Positions 33,827-41,783 of a stretch of 41,783 bases of DNA are shown here, piece by piece. Numbering within the stretch: the stretch's first letter is position 1; every line of letters begins with the position of its first letter. The stretch is from CAYSSG01 sp964433635 (GTDB lineage: Bacteria > Atribacterota > Phoenicimicrobiia > Phoenicimicrobiales > Stramentimicrobiaceae). The notes under the pieces are model-generated. The model searched no databases, was not told the DNA's origin, and worked only from the letters and a program-made list of their open reading frames with translations. The position numbers were made by a program, and so were the translations under genes. Where the stretch lies: NCBI GenBank assembly GCA_964433635.1, contig CAYSSG010000015.1:1-41783 (forward strand), written 5' to 3'.

Positions 33827-35140
33827 CTACTTCTTTGTGGAAACCGATAATGATTTAACATAAATATGAGGAAAATAGTACCGTCCGGATACCCATCTCG
33901 CTTCCTGGCCTACAGCTAAAATTTCCTTTAAGATTTCAAAGGCATTACCGGCGATCATGACATTTTTAATTCTTCCTGCTACTTTTCCGTTCTTGATTTT
34001 AAATCCCAGCTGCACATTATTGGAAAAGGCACCGCTCAGGACATTACCCTGCCCTAATCCCAACACCTGGTCGATGATGATTCCCTCATCAATATCCTGA
34101 ATCATCTCGGTCAGGGATGACTTCCCTTCCGGGATTGTCAGATTGCTCACTCCCGGAGAAGGAGAGGAAGCAAAACCAGCCCTGAATCCGTTACCGGTAG
34201 ATTCTACACCGGCCTCACCTGAATTCTGTAAGTCATAGTAAAAATTCTTCAAGACACCTTTTTCGATCAGCGGTAAACGCTTCATTTGAATGCCTTCATC
34301 ATCATAAAGCGCACTTCCTCCTGCATAATCAATGGTGCCGTCATTATAGAGGGACAGTTGAGGACTCCATAATAACTGATCTTTTTTATCATATAAAGGA
34401 GATACTTTTCGATTAACCAGCCTTCCGTTTAGTCCGCTGATAACAGGCAATATCAACACCAGCAAGGCTTTCGGGGTAAAAATTGCCGGTACATTCCCAC
34501 TGGTGATCTCTACCACTCTTTCTCCCCATTTTACTTTTCTCTCTAACCCTGCCATCAGTTCATCCAGGGAAAGAGCAGCCTGGCCCCATTGCTGGGATTC
34601 TGCTAACATCATCATATCATTTTCCCTGGTATCCTGGATCATGATCGAATGAGAAAACATTGTTTTCCTATATTCAAATGAGGCATCATAGGTGTTCCAG
34701 TATTGTACATGCCCTTCCTGTCTGGAAATTCCTGCATCACAGCGAAAATCTGCACTGATGGAATGAACCCGCTCAATCATATCATTGCCTGTTTCTATCA
34801 TCTCCGGAATACTGACTTCCGGAACTGCAGGATCATACAATTTTGGAGCCTGCTTCTCAGGGTGAATCATCTGTTCGGGAAAGTCAAAACTGGCTGTCTG
34901 TCCGAACTGTGACACCTCAAGAGCCTTATCAATCAGACGATCAATCTCCTCATGGGATGTGGAGGAAGAAAACCCGACTTTCCCCTGATGGATGACTCTA
35001 AGCGCCCACCCTTCAATCTCTTCCATCTCAACTGACTTTAATTGATTCATCTCATAATCAACGGGGATAGAGCGATAGCCGACTTTAAATAATTCTCCGG
35101 AAGGAACTCTTTTTCGAATCTTGCCTATCAACTTATCCAT
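33827..35140 (-). CDS. pmbA: PmbA/TldE-family protease subunit
   Basis: A 437-residue U62-family protein without the HExxxH metal motif, the non-catalytic TldE/PmbA partner. Family blocks are EEIEGWALRVIHQGKVGFSS, PAIFTPKALLVLILPVISGL and DEGIQMKRLPLIEKGVLKNF, with FAGSF-like GAFSNNVQLGFKIKNGKV at the end. TldD/TldE form a heterodimer that degrades peptides or finishes modified peptides such as microcins. It is one nucleotide downstream of tldD. Confidence 0.92.
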   Translation of the reverse strand: MDKLIGKIRKRVPSGELFKVGYRSIPVDYEMNQLKSVEMEEIEGWALRVIHQGKVGFSSSTSHEEIDRLIDKALEVSQFGQTASFDFPEQMIHPEKQAPKLYDPAVPEVSIPEMIETGNDMIERVHSISADFRCDAGISRQEGHVQYWNTYDASFEYRKTMFSHSIMIQDTRENDMMMLAESQQWGQAALSLDELMAGLERKVKWGERVVEITSGNVPAIFTPKALLVLILPVISGLNGRLVNRKVSPLYDKKDQLLWSPQLSLYNDGTIDYAGGSALYDDEGIQMKRLPLIEKGVLKNFYYDLQNSGEAGVESTGNGFRAGFASSPSPGVSNLTIPEGKSSLTEMIQDIDEGIIIDQVLGLGQGNVLSGAFSNNVQLGFKIKNGKVAGRIKNVMIAGNAFEILKEILAVGQEARWVSGRYYFPHIYVKSLSVSTKK

Positions 35141-35141
35141 G

Positions 35142-36509
35142 TCAATGACTCCCCCCGACTACAACATTCCCGATCCGGATATGTGGACTCCCGAAGGTTA
35201 CCGGCAGAGGATACTGTCCGCCCTTTCCGCAGCCGCCTCCGGACTGGAACATCTTCAGATCATTGGCTATCCCATCAATATGATGCAACGTTTCAAACAG
35301 ATTTCCGGTTAAGGTGACATCCCTGACCGGTTCTGTAATTCGACCATTTTCAATCATATAACCTTCCCCGGCGCTGAAGGTATACATTTCAAAGGTCGTA
35401 TTGCCCCCGAAAAAATGTCGGGCATAGATTCCTTTTTTCACATCACTGAATAAACCTTTGAAAGATCCCTTCCCCTTTTCGATGTAAGTGTTGGTCATTC
35501 GCACAATCGGCTTAAAATGATAATTGATGGCTCTGGCATTGCCGGTTGGTTCTTCTCCCATTCTGGCAGCCGTCTCCCGGGAATGAAGTCGGCCGGTAAG
35601 AACACCATCCTTTATTAAATAATTCTTTTTTGTCAGAATTCCTTCATCATCATACTTGGATGATCCTAACAGACCCGGTAAAGACCCGTCATCGACCACA
35701 CTGAGCTCCGGTGAAGCAACTTTTTTGCCCAATTTCATTAATTCCTGCATTCGGGGATCTTCATATAAAAAATCTGCCTCACTTAAATGACCGAAGGCTT
35801 CATGAATAAAAACACCTGAAAGGATAGGATCAAGGATCACCGTATATTCTCCTCCTTTGACCGGGCGGGCTTTCAAGAGGTGAACAGATCTCCGTGCAGC
35901 CTTTTGTGCCAAGGGAGAAAGCTGTTCAGCGATATCATATCCTCTGATGCTCCCAATGCTTTCATGGGCTATCTGAACATCATCGCCATTTCGGGCAATC
36001 GCGGTAAAATGAACGCTTAAATAAGGTCGTTCATGTTGGATGTAGCTGCTATCCGAATTGGCAAAATAAACAGTGGCGTAACGGTCATGATAATCCACAA
36101 TAGAAGACTGTATTTTGGGGCTGTAACCGGTGAGGACTGTACTGTAATTTTTCATCATACCCGCCTTATCTTCTAAGTTTACCTTTCTGAAATCACGTCC
36201 CTTGATTGCAGTCAGGTGCTCTCTGACCGGTTCGGTCTTTACAATATGGCTCTCCTGATTACCGATCAGGGTAGCTATCTGGATAGCCTGATCAACTTTG
36301 TCTTCCAAATTCTCCCAGCGGTTGAAAGATACGAATCCCCAGCGCCCTTTAACCAGGGCTCTGATATTTCCTCCCATCTCCTGCGCACTACTGATTTTTT
36401 CCATATTCATTCCCTGAAAGCGGATGTGTGTAGATTCACAATCTTCCAGCCGAATTTCCAGGTAATCGGCTTTTTTATGTGAAACTGCCTGTAGTAATCT
36501 GTTCTGCAC
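35142..36509 (-). CDS. tldD: TldD-family metalloprotease subunit
   Basis: A 455-residue U62 metalloprotease. HEAFGHLSEAD is the HExxxH zinc site; SVVDDGSLPGLLGSSKYDDE and MYTFSAGEGYMIENGRITEP are conserved blocks, the second in the substrate-cleft region. No modified-peptide precursor gene is visible nearby, so a housekeeping role is the default. Linked to pmbA by 1 nt. Confidence 0.94.
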   Translation of the reverse strand: MQNRLLQAVSHKKADYLEIRLEDCESTHIRFQGMNMEKISSAQEMGGNIRALVKGRWGFVSFNRWENLEDKVDQAIQIATLIGNQESHIVKTEPVREHLTAIKGRDFRKVNLEDKAGMMKNYSTVLTGYSPKIQSSIVDYHDRYATVYFANSDSSYIQHERPYLSVHFTAIARNGDDVQIAHESIGSIRGYDIAEQLSPLAQKAARRSVHLLKARPVKGGEYTVILDPILSGVFIHEAFGHLSEADFLYEDPRMQELMKLGKKVASPELSVVDDGSLPGLLGSSKYDDEGILTKKNYLIKDGVLTGRLHSRETAARMGEEPTGNARAINYHFKPIVRMTNTYIEKGKGSFKGLFSDVKKGIYARHFFGGNTTFEMYTFSAGEGYMIENGRITEPVRDVTLTGNLFETLHHIDGIANDLKMFQSGGGCGKGGQYPLPVTFGSPHIRIGNVVVGGSH

Positions 36510-36574
36510 CTTTGTCCTCCTGTTTTGTTGATATTCGTTTTATGCCGCCATGATGCCGACTCATATCCAATGGA

Positions 36575-37573
36575 TTATTCTTCTGTTTTCTCATTGCTAT
36601 CTGCCAGGATATTCTGCTCATCCAGATAAATGGATCTTTCTAACCACCAGACCCATTCACTCCATTTTTTATCCAGATCTTTATTCTGTTCTTTCATGCA
36701 AACCAGGCCATTGATTTTAGCATCCGTATCATCAGCATAAAAAAGGGCAACTGCTGGAAGAATGCTGGGTAGCTTTGGAGAACCAAATTCAAATTTGCCA
36801 TGGTGGCTTAGAATCGCATGCTTGATCATCATCGCCAAATCATCGGGAAAACCATGAATCTGTTGGATCTTTTCCTGAATCATTTCTTTTCCTATAATAA
36901 TATGGCCAATTAATTTCCCCTTATCCGTGTATTTTATAGTTCCGTCAAGGCTGTATTCCTCTATCTTTCCGATGTCATGAAGTAAAGCCGTGCTGATTAA
37001 GAAATCCCGGTTGATCTGGGGATAAATCCGGCAGATGGTTTCACAGATATTCACCACATTGACCGTGTGTTCAGCCAGTCCTCCCCTGTAAGCCTGATGT
37101 AATTTTTTTGCCGCAGGCGCTTTTTTAAATTTCTCACGAAAAGGAAGATCCTCAAAAAAGGAAATAAGCAATGTCCGAAGATATTGATGATTAACTGAGG
37201 TAATCTTACTATCAATTTCTCTCATTAATCCTGTAATATCTTTGTCAGTGGAAGGAATCAGGTCTTCCGGTAAAGCCCCCTCTGCTTCTTCCAGTGAATG
37301 GATACTCATTTGAAACTGCCCATCACTCTTCTGTTTCACAACCTGGCCTTCAATCCTGGCAATCTGTATTTCCTTTATCTTTCTGATTCTTTCATTGGGA
37401 ATATCCCAGTAAATGGCCTCCATTTCTCCGCTTTTATCCAGAATCTTCAGAAATCCGTCAATGGTCCTGCCATTTTTCCGTAATCTGAATTCCGCCTCTT
37501 TGATATAAAATACACTCTTAATCCGATCTCCTAAGGTTAAATCAGCAAGATTCCTTTTATTTTCCAAAAACAT
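36575..37573 (-). CDS. yhaM: YhaM-type 3'-5' exoribonuclease
   Basis: A 332-residue protein with an N-terminal OB-fold (about residues 15-95, IKSVFYIKEAEFRLRKNGRT) and an HD phosphohydrolase domain. The HD motif is STALLHDIGKIEEYSLDG, with AEHTVNVVNICETI before it and AILSHHGKFEFGSPKLPS after it. It degrades RNA or single-stranded DNA from the 3' end. A promoter lies 45 nt upstream and tldD follows after 65 nt. Confidence 0.9.
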   Translation of the reverse strand: MFLENKRNLADLTLGDRIKSVFYIKEAEFRLRKNGRTIDGFLKILDKSGEMEAIYWDIPNERIRKIKEIQIARIEGQVVKQKSDGQFQMSIHSLEEAEGALPEDLIPSTDKDITGLMREIDSKITSVNHQYLRTLLISFFEDLPFREKFKKAPAAKKLHQAYRGGLAEHTVNVVNICETICRIYPQINRDFLISTALLHDIGKIEEYSLDGTIKYTDKGKLIGHIIIGKEMIQEKIQQIHGFPDDLAMMIKHAILSHHGKFEFGSPKLPSILPAVALFYADDTDAKINGLVCMKEQNKDLDKKWSEWVWWLERSIYLDEQNILADSNEKTEE

Positions 37574-37618
37574 AGCCTCTCATTCTTTGTAAAAAAATTC
37601 ATAGGGCAATTAGAAATT

Positions 37619-37646
37619 ATTATAGTATAAAATTGATTTTTGTAAA
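37619..37646 (-). promoter_or_regulatory. Promoter for yhaM and the genes behind it
   Basis: Minus strand TTTACA (37646-37641), a 16-nt spacer and TATAAT (37624-37619), about 45 nt before the yhaM start. All genes from here to cobS point the same way. Confidence 0.65.
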
Positions 37647-37687
37647 ATGAGCTGTGCCTTCATGGATTATTATTAAGTGAGAATTCC

Positions 37688-37716
37688 TTGACAAGTTATC
37701 CAAATTTATCTATGCT
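37688..37716 (+). promoter_or_regulatory. Promoter for tRNA-Leu
   Basis: TTGACA (37688-37693), a 17-nt spacer and TATGCT (37711-37716), about 48 nt before the tRNA 5' end. Confidence 0.75.
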
Positions 37717-37764
37717 AATATGTTAGTAATCAATGATTTATTCTGCTTTCCTGTTGGTATACCG

Positions 37765-37852
37765 GCCGAAGTGGCGGAATCGGTAGACGCGCTACGTTCA
37801 GGGCGTAGTAGGTCTCGCACCTGTGGGGGTTCAAATCCCCCCTTCGGCACCA
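37765..37852 (+). tRNA. tRNA-Leu (anticodon CAG)
   Basis: An 88-nt type II tRNA. The acceptor GCCGAAG pairs with CTTCGGC, the anticodon stem CTACG/CGTAG closes loop TTCAGGG (CAG), a variable arm of leucine type follows, the T arm is GGGGG-TTCAAAT-CCCCC, and CCA is encoded. Confidence 0.97.
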
Positions 37853-37862
37853 TAAAATAGTT

Positions 37863-38058
37863 TCATACGCCCCTATCAATCTTCATCCAGTCAGTTTCTT
37901 CGTTAAAAAAATCTTTTCTTTCCTTTTCGGTCGTCGGAAGGACATCGAATTCGCATTCTATATCTTTCCGCCAGGGCATGCATTTCGTATGTACCCGTTT
38001 CCACTTCTTTTGCAGCCTCTTTTTTTGTAACCGTCTGGTTAGAATCAGCGTCATTCAA
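37863..38058 (-). pseudogene. Small ORF of unknown function, possibly frameshifted
   Basis: Two minus-strand frames share this stretch. One, from a TTG at 38058 after AGAGGT, reads LNDADSNQTVTKKEAAKEVE and continues HALAERYRM before running out. The other, from ATG at 38054, is unnaturally Lys/Arg-rich at first and then reads CEFDVLPTTEKERKDFFNEE and ends WMKIDRGV. The natural-looking halves lie in different frames, joined by a one-base shift near 37965-37975. It could be one broken gene or a genuine 63-residue basic protein. No family recognised. Confidence 0.35.
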
Positions 38059-38113
38059 AGTCTTCTTACCTCTTTCAATGAACAAAAATAAATGATTGAC
38101 AGAGATGACCTGT

Positions 38114-38572
38114 TTAATCCATGTCAATAAACCTCTCCGCTTCCCAGTCATAATATTCTACCAGTTTCCGAAAGGTCATTTCACCCGATTGGATTTTTTT
38201 TATATATTTTTTACTATGGTAAAAAAAGATATCCAGGGGGTTTAATTCTTCCCCTTCGATGATCTTGAATAGAATCTGAGAATACAACCGGTCATAAATT
38301 CTGACAAGCATTTCCTCGTTTTTTCGGATGCTGGTTTCAATATGACCAATACGTTCTGTCCAATAGTATAGATCAATCAGGTCCGGTTTTTCGGTATAAT
38401 CAGATTCAGCGATAAATTCAATATTATTTTTATGGGGTCTCAGCTCCTCTAATTCCTTGATATGATAACCCAGCATATGTTCCAGCGCAAAGACAGATTT
38501 CTGTTCTGCCCGGACTTTCTGTAATATTTCAATCGCTGTTCCCGGTTGTACAGTAATATCAAAATAACTCAA
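38114..38572 (-). CDS. Unknown 152-residue protein
   Basis: No family recognised. The open frame runs from 38776, but its first 68 codons overlap the promoter at 38722-38750 of the divergent gene and read like intergenic sequence. A TTG at 38572 has a GGAGG site 10 nt upstream and a TATAAT box 44 nt upstream, giving 152 residues. The protein is helical, acidic and aromatic-rich (IDLYYWTERIGHIETSIRKN, YDRLYSQILFKIIEGEELNP, VEYYDWEAERFIDMD). No signal peptide or membrane segment from this start. Confidence 0.5.
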   Translation of the reverse strand: MSYFDITVQPGTAIEILQKVRAEQKSVFALEHMLGYHIKELEELRPHKNNIEFIAESDYTEKPDLIDLYYWTERIGHIETSIRKNEEMLVRIYDRLYSQILFKIIEGEELNPLDIFFYHSKKYIKKIQSGEMTFRKLVEYYDWEAERFIDMD

Positions 38573-38615
38573 CCTGATTGACCCTCCTGTCAACAGGATT
38601 AAAAGCAGATTACCT

Positions 38616-38643
38616 ATTATAACAAATTTACCATATAATGGAA
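38616..38643 (-). promoter_or_regulatory. Possible promoter of the unknown 152-residue protein gene
   Basis: A perfect TATAAT (38621-38616) with a weak -35 TTCCAT (38643-38638), 16-nt spacer. It sits inside the longer alternative ORF and supports the shorter start. Confidence 0.45.
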
Positions 38644-38721
38644 ATGTAGAACCAGGATGACTCTCTTTCTGTTCACAGGAATCATTTTCCTTCTTGCAGT
38701 TCTTTCCAGTAAAAATTTTGA

Positions 38722-38750
38722 TTGTCACTTTCTTTTCAATATGGTATCTT
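38722..38750 (+). promoter_or_regulatory. Promoter of the DUF2177 gene
   Basis: TTGTCA (38722-38727), a 17-nt spacer and TATCTT (38745-38750), 47 nt before the ATG. An AGGAGG site follows at about 38788. Confidence 0.65.
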
Positions 38751-38797
38751 GAAAAAAATTCCCGATATGATTTCAATCCAGTTATCAGGAGGAAAAA

Positions 38798-39196
38798 ATG
38801 TTCTATAAACTCTATTTCATTGCTTTGCCGGTCTTTTTTATCATTGACATGATCTGGTTGGGATTAGTGGCTAAGAATTTTTATCGCAGCCAGATTGGCT
38901 TTTTAATGAAACCGGATATCAATTGGGGTGCTGCCATTCTCTTTTACTTGCTGTTTATTGCAGGACTGGTCTTTTTTGTGCTTTCTCCCGCCATGGAACG
39001 GAAGAGTATCACTTATTTAATCATGACAGCTGCTTTTTATGGCCTTCTTACGTACGCGACCTATGATTTAACCAATCTTGCAACACTGAAAGACTGGCCA
39101 TTATTCATCACCATCATCGATCTCATCTGGGGAATGGTTTTATCAGTTTCGGTCTCACTGATTTCTTATCTTATTGCCATCCGACTTGTTGTTTAA
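38798..39196 (+). CDS. DUF2177-family membrane protein
   Basis: A 132-residue protein with four predicted membrane helices. Family features are FFIIDMIWLGLVAKNFYRSQ near the N-terminus and TYATYDLTNLATLKDWPLF with a final helix starting IIDLIWGMVLS. DUF2177 proteins have no assigned function; the buried Asp/Trp pairs (DMIW, DLIW) at both ends suggest an internal repeat. A strong AGGAGG site precedes the ATG. Its stop overlaps that of the converging hydrolase. Confidence 0.85.
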   Translation: MFYKLYFIALPVFFIIDMIWLGLVAKNFYRSQIGFLMKPDINWGAAILFYLLFIAGLVFFVLSPAMERKSITYLIMTAAFYGLLTYATYDLTNLATLKDWPLFITIIDLIWGMVLSVSVSLISYLIAIRLVV

Positions 39197-40203
39197 TCGC
39201 TATTTTCATCCCTCACAATTTTAGAAAGAAAATCAACCAGGAGATGATTGAATATTTCCGGGTGGGTTTCCATGGGACAATGTGCGGCATCATCAATGAT
39301 GGACAGGCTTGCACCGTTAATTTTCTGTATGAGCTCCTCCCCTTTCTCAACAGGAACCCATTTATCCAACCTGCCCCAGATCCCTGACACTGGAAGCATG
39401 ATTTCACCAATCCTATCGGATAGATCGTTGTCTTCGGGATACTTCCTCAAAAGGCTTTCCAGGGTCAGGTAGGTTTTTTCCAGCTGCAGGGGATCATAAT
39501 AACCCGCCACCTCTTCCGCAGACGGCTCTCTTCCATAGGCAGAACGTAAAAATGACTTGATTCTCCTGCGGGTTAAAAAGAGCCGGCCGATCACCCTGGC
39601 CGTTATCTTTCTGATCGGTCGGCACCGGGAAAGAATTTTGCCCATCCTTCGGCTATCCGCCTCGATTGATCCGGCTGCCAGCGTCACAGATGCCGTATTC
39701 AAAGGCTCTTGCAGCGCCATAGCCACTGCCACACCCCCTCCCATGGAATGGCCAACCAGATGCCAGGGCCCACAGATATCCATGGACTCAATGAGTTTCC
39801 ATAAAAGATTGCCCCTGTTGACATGGCTCTGCCTGACAGCGGGTCTGCGCTGGCTTAATCCGAATCCGGGAAGGTCAACAGCCAGAACCAGATAACCATT
39901 CTCAACCAGAGCCGGCACTGTATAACGCCAGCTGTAAGTAGAACCACCTAATCCATGCACCAATAGAATGTTGCCTGCTGCAGTCTGTTTTTCAGGATTC
40001 CAGAGACGGTAATGCAGATGGACCTCTTCGACAGTCACAAAATGGCTGTTGGGAAAAAGAAGATCTTCAGTCTGAAAACTTCCCGCCACTGATTCCGTTA
40101 TCAAGACAATAAGCAGAAAGAACAGGATAAAACAGGTTGATTCCAAATCTCTTCTCTTCAAACCCTTGTGTAACTGAAAAAACCTTTCTTGACTGGTACT
40201 CAT
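39193..40203 (-). CDS. Alpha/beta hydrolase with N-terminal membrane anchor
   Basis: A 336-residue hydrolase. After a hydrophobic segment (about residues 20-40) the fold begins NILLVHGLGGSTYSWRYTVP (oxyanion HG motif). The nucleophile elbow is GHSMGGGVAVAM; the acid is probably in SGIWGRLDKWVPVEKG and the histidine in DDAAHCPMETHPE. The substrate is not predictable. The start ATG overlaps the nfo stop by 4 nt, so translation is coupled to endonuclease IV. Confidence 0.88.
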   Translation of the reverse strand: MSTSQERFFQLHKGLKRRDLESTCFILFFLLIVLITESVAGSFQTEDLLFPNSHFVTVEEVHLHYRLWNPEKQTAAGNILLVHGLGGSTYSWRYTVPALVENGYLVLAVDLPGFGLSQRRPAVRQSHVNRGNLLWKLIESMDICGPWHLVGHSMGGGVAVAMALQEPLNTASVTLAAGSIEADSRRMGKILSRCRPIRKITARVIGRLFLTRRRIKSFLRSAYGREPSAEEVAGYYDPLQLEKTYLTLESLLRKYPEDNDLSDRIGEIMLPVSGIWGRLDKWVPVEKGEELIQKINGASLSIIDDAAHCPMETHPEIFNHLLVDFLSKIVRDENSD

Positions 40204-41072
40204 GAAACGTCCTTCTGGCTCATCTGTCTGACCAGACTGATATTCCTCTGATCATCATCTTCATTCTCTTTGGGTGTCTCTAAAATCAACGGGATATTCT
40301 TTAAAGACGGGTGATTGATTAAAGAACTGATTCCTCTCTTTCCAATAAACCCTCTCCCGATATGCATGTGGCGGTCTCTTCTGGAACCCAGAGGATAGCG
40401 GGAATCATTTAAATGAATCACCTTCAGTCTCTTCAAGCCCACTAATCTATCTATCTCGGTTAAAGCAACTTCGACCCCATTCTCATGTGAAACATCATAT
40501 CCGGCAGCAAAAGCATGGCAGGTATCCATGCATAATCCCACCTTTTCCTTCCTATTTACGCCTTCCATCATATCTCTTAACTGGGTGAAGGTAGCTCCTA
40601 AACTGGTTCCCGAACCAGAAACATTCTCCAATAAAATGACGGTCTTAACCTTCTGAACATCACTTCTATCTAAGACCGCATTCAGAGAGTGAATAATCCT
40701 CCGTAGACCAGACACCTCTCCGGAACCACGATGTGTTCCCGGGTGTACAATGAGATAGGGTTGATATGAATTGGGCAATAATAAATCTGCTCTTTTGATC
40801 TCATCCCATAGTGCATTCATGGATTTATGATAAATGATTTTATCGGGAGAAGCTAAGTTGATAAGATACGACGCATGAATAAACACCGGCTTAATACCTG
40901 TTCTGACCAAATTTTTTTGAAAGGCATCTATTTCTTCATCTGAATAATTTCTTCCCTGCCAGGAAAGAGAATTTTTGGAAAAGATTTGCATGCTGTTGAT
41001 TCCCAGCTTAGTTGCCCTTTCAACTGATTTGTCTATTCCCCCGGCAATAGAAATATGACAGCCGATCTTCAC
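40200..41072 (-). CDS. nfo: Endonuclease IV (AP endonuclease)
   Basis: A 290-residue TIM-barrel zinc enzyme that incises DNA at abasic sites. MKIGCHISIAGGIDKSVERA, SMQIFSKNSLSWQGR, VHPGTHRGSGEVSGLRRI, LLENVSGSGTSLGATF, LCMDTCHAFAAGYDV and HLNDSRYPLGSRRDRHMHIG hold the zinc ligands in family order. Length is standard. Coupled to the hydrolase downstream. Confidence 0.96.
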   Translation of the reverse strand: MKIGCHISIAGGIDKSVERATKLGINSMQIFSKNSLSWQGRNYSDEEIDAFQKNLVRTGIKPVFIHASYLINLASPDKIIYHKSMNALWDEIKRADLLLPNSYQPYLIVHPGTHRGSGEVSGLRRIIHSLNAVLDRSDVQKVKTVILLENVSGSGTSLGATFTQLRDMMEGVNRKEKVGLCMDTCHAFAAGYDVSHENGVEVALTEIDRLVGLKRLKVIHLNDSRYPLGSRRDRHMHIGRGFIGKRGISSLINHPSLKNIPLILETPKENEDDDQRNISLVRQMSQKDVS

Positions 41073-41174
41073 TAGTGATTCCCTCTGTTTAAATCAAAAT
41101 AAGATGCGTTCTATAAAAATGGCGTGCTTTGCAGTTCTTTTTCCCCGATATTGAATGTTTCAATTTCTTATCCG

Positions 41175-41783
41175 CTATTTCTTGTCCGCGTACGATTCCC
41201 CACCAAAGATAGCCCTGATTTCTGCAGCAGTGGTTGCCCTGGAAAGGGCGGACATGCGGGCGGTCTCTTCCTGTTTGAGTAGCTCGAGATTTTTTACGAC
41301 CTGATCCAGCTTATTGGCAGGGAACTTGCAGGCACCATTCTCATCCATGTGGATGATATCACCGGGGGCTACATCCATTCCGGCTACCGAAACCGGCGTA
41401 TTAACGGCATGAACTGCCATCTCCCCATGACCGGCAGTCACCCCGCTTAACATATACTGAACCTTCATCAGCCGTATTTCATCAATATCCCTGGAAGGCC
41501 CGTCAGAGATGACGCCTACGCAGCCCATGGCCTTCATTGCGGTAGTCATGTTGCCCCCTGAAAGCCCTATCTTGCCGGCTATCTCAGGCGGAAAGATCTG
41601 CTTAATGACTAATATGGACGGCTTTCTGGATTGCTCCAGCGCATCAATCACATCCATAAAGGAGAGCCGGGAATAACCAGTATCCGGCAGGCCATAAACA
41701 CAGGTTACTGCATAACCGGTAGTACGACCAAGTTCAGGATAGATACAGCGGATGGACTGATCCGTATACCAGTTCTGTGTCCA
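41175..41783 (-). CDS. RraA-family protein, 5' end beyond the window
   Basis: The frame is open to the window edge, so the start is missing; 202 residues are visible. The core has IGLSGGNMTTAMKAMGCVGV, ISDGPSRDIDEI (the metal-binding GxxxDG-xRD motif) and PVSVAGMDVAPGDIIHMDEN with GACKFPANKLDQV. RraA-like proteins include the RNase E inhibitor and divalent-metal HMG/oxaloacetate aldolases. The RD motif allows the aldolase activity; without RNase E evidence the aldolase group is the better guess. Transcribed toward nfo, 102 nt away. Confidence 0.88.
   Translation of the reverse strand, partial: WTQNWYTDQSIRCIYPELGRTTGYAVTCVYGLPDTGYSRLSFMDVIDALEQSRKPSILVIKQIFPPEIAGKIGLSGGNMTTAMKAMGCVGVISDGPSRDIDEIRLMKVQYMLSGVTAGHGEMAVHAVNTPVSVAGMDVAPGDIIHMDENGACKFPANKLDQVVKNLELLKQEETARMSALSRATTAAEIRAIFGGESYADKK

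Noticed and set aside
38573..38776. The N-terminal extension of the unknown protein gene at 38114.
   Set aside because: It covers the divergent promoter at 38722 and a TATAAT box; the TTG at 38572 has a better ribosome-binding site. The long form is not excluded.
1..41783. CRISPR arrays, insertion sequences, prophage or rRNA genes.
   Set aside because: No regularly spaced repeats, transposase or integrase motifs, or rRNA sequence were seen on reading the window.

Overview
The window reads as a chromosomal segment from a strictly anaerobic bacterium, probably part of a draft or metagenome assembly because it contains a run of exactly 100 N. Anaerobiosis is suggested by a 2-oxoacid:ferredoxin oxidoreductase, an electron-transferring flavoprotein (ETF) paired with a hydroxyacid oxidase, rubrerythrin, a flavodoxin and selenocysteine (Sec) use. 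AddAB and YhaM are commonest in Bacillota. However, the B12-binding protein has a signal peptide without a lipobox, which suits a diderm cell with a periplasm. An Atribacterota-like or diderm Bacillota-like lineage is a reasonable guess, but the sequence does not settle it.

Layout. 1-3750: an ERCC4-type nuclease gene, a hicB antitoxin with a frameshifted hicA, then a DUF218 membrane protein, an ArsR regulator and a DUF1573 protein. 3850-9970: a complete selenocysteine island, selC-selA-selD-selB on the minus strand. SelD is itself a selenoprotein (in-frame UGA at codon 17). A divergent HesB/IscA-like selenoprotein gene (UGA at codon 36, possibly also 101) lies close by. 10000-16500: addB-addA recombination nuclease. 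16500-21650: HIT hydrolase, ribokinase-family kinase, 2-oxoacid:ferredoxin oxidoreductase and a ClpP-like membrane protease. 21985-23780: rubrerythrin, NifU-like scaffold, flavodoxin and DUF2007 protein.

23900-33800: a cobamide region. cobO is divergent from a B12-riboswitch-controlled btuFCD uptake operon. On the opposite strand etfB-etfA-glcD runs directly into cobC-cobT-cobU-cobS. No corrin-ring synthesis gene is present, so the visible pathway is uptake, adenosylation and lower-ligand attachment. 33827-37573: pmbA, tldD and yhaM, tightly packed upstream of the etf genes. 37688-41783: tRNA-Leu(CAG), a small ambiguous ORF, an unknown protein, a DUF2177 membrane protein, an alpha/beta hydrolase, endonuclease IV and a partial RraA-family gene at the edge.

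How it works together: the selenium island makes and inserts Sec into at least two proteins encoded within it. Both have a compact hairpin starting exactly 19 nt after the UGA, matching the bacterial SECIS layout. No mobile element, CRISPR array or rRNA was seen. The least conventional signals are the two-UGA HesB-like gene, the 12-bp acceptor/T branch of tRNA-Sec, an AddB without its iron-sulfur cysteines, and the coupling of an ETF-linked oxidase to cobamide assembly genes.
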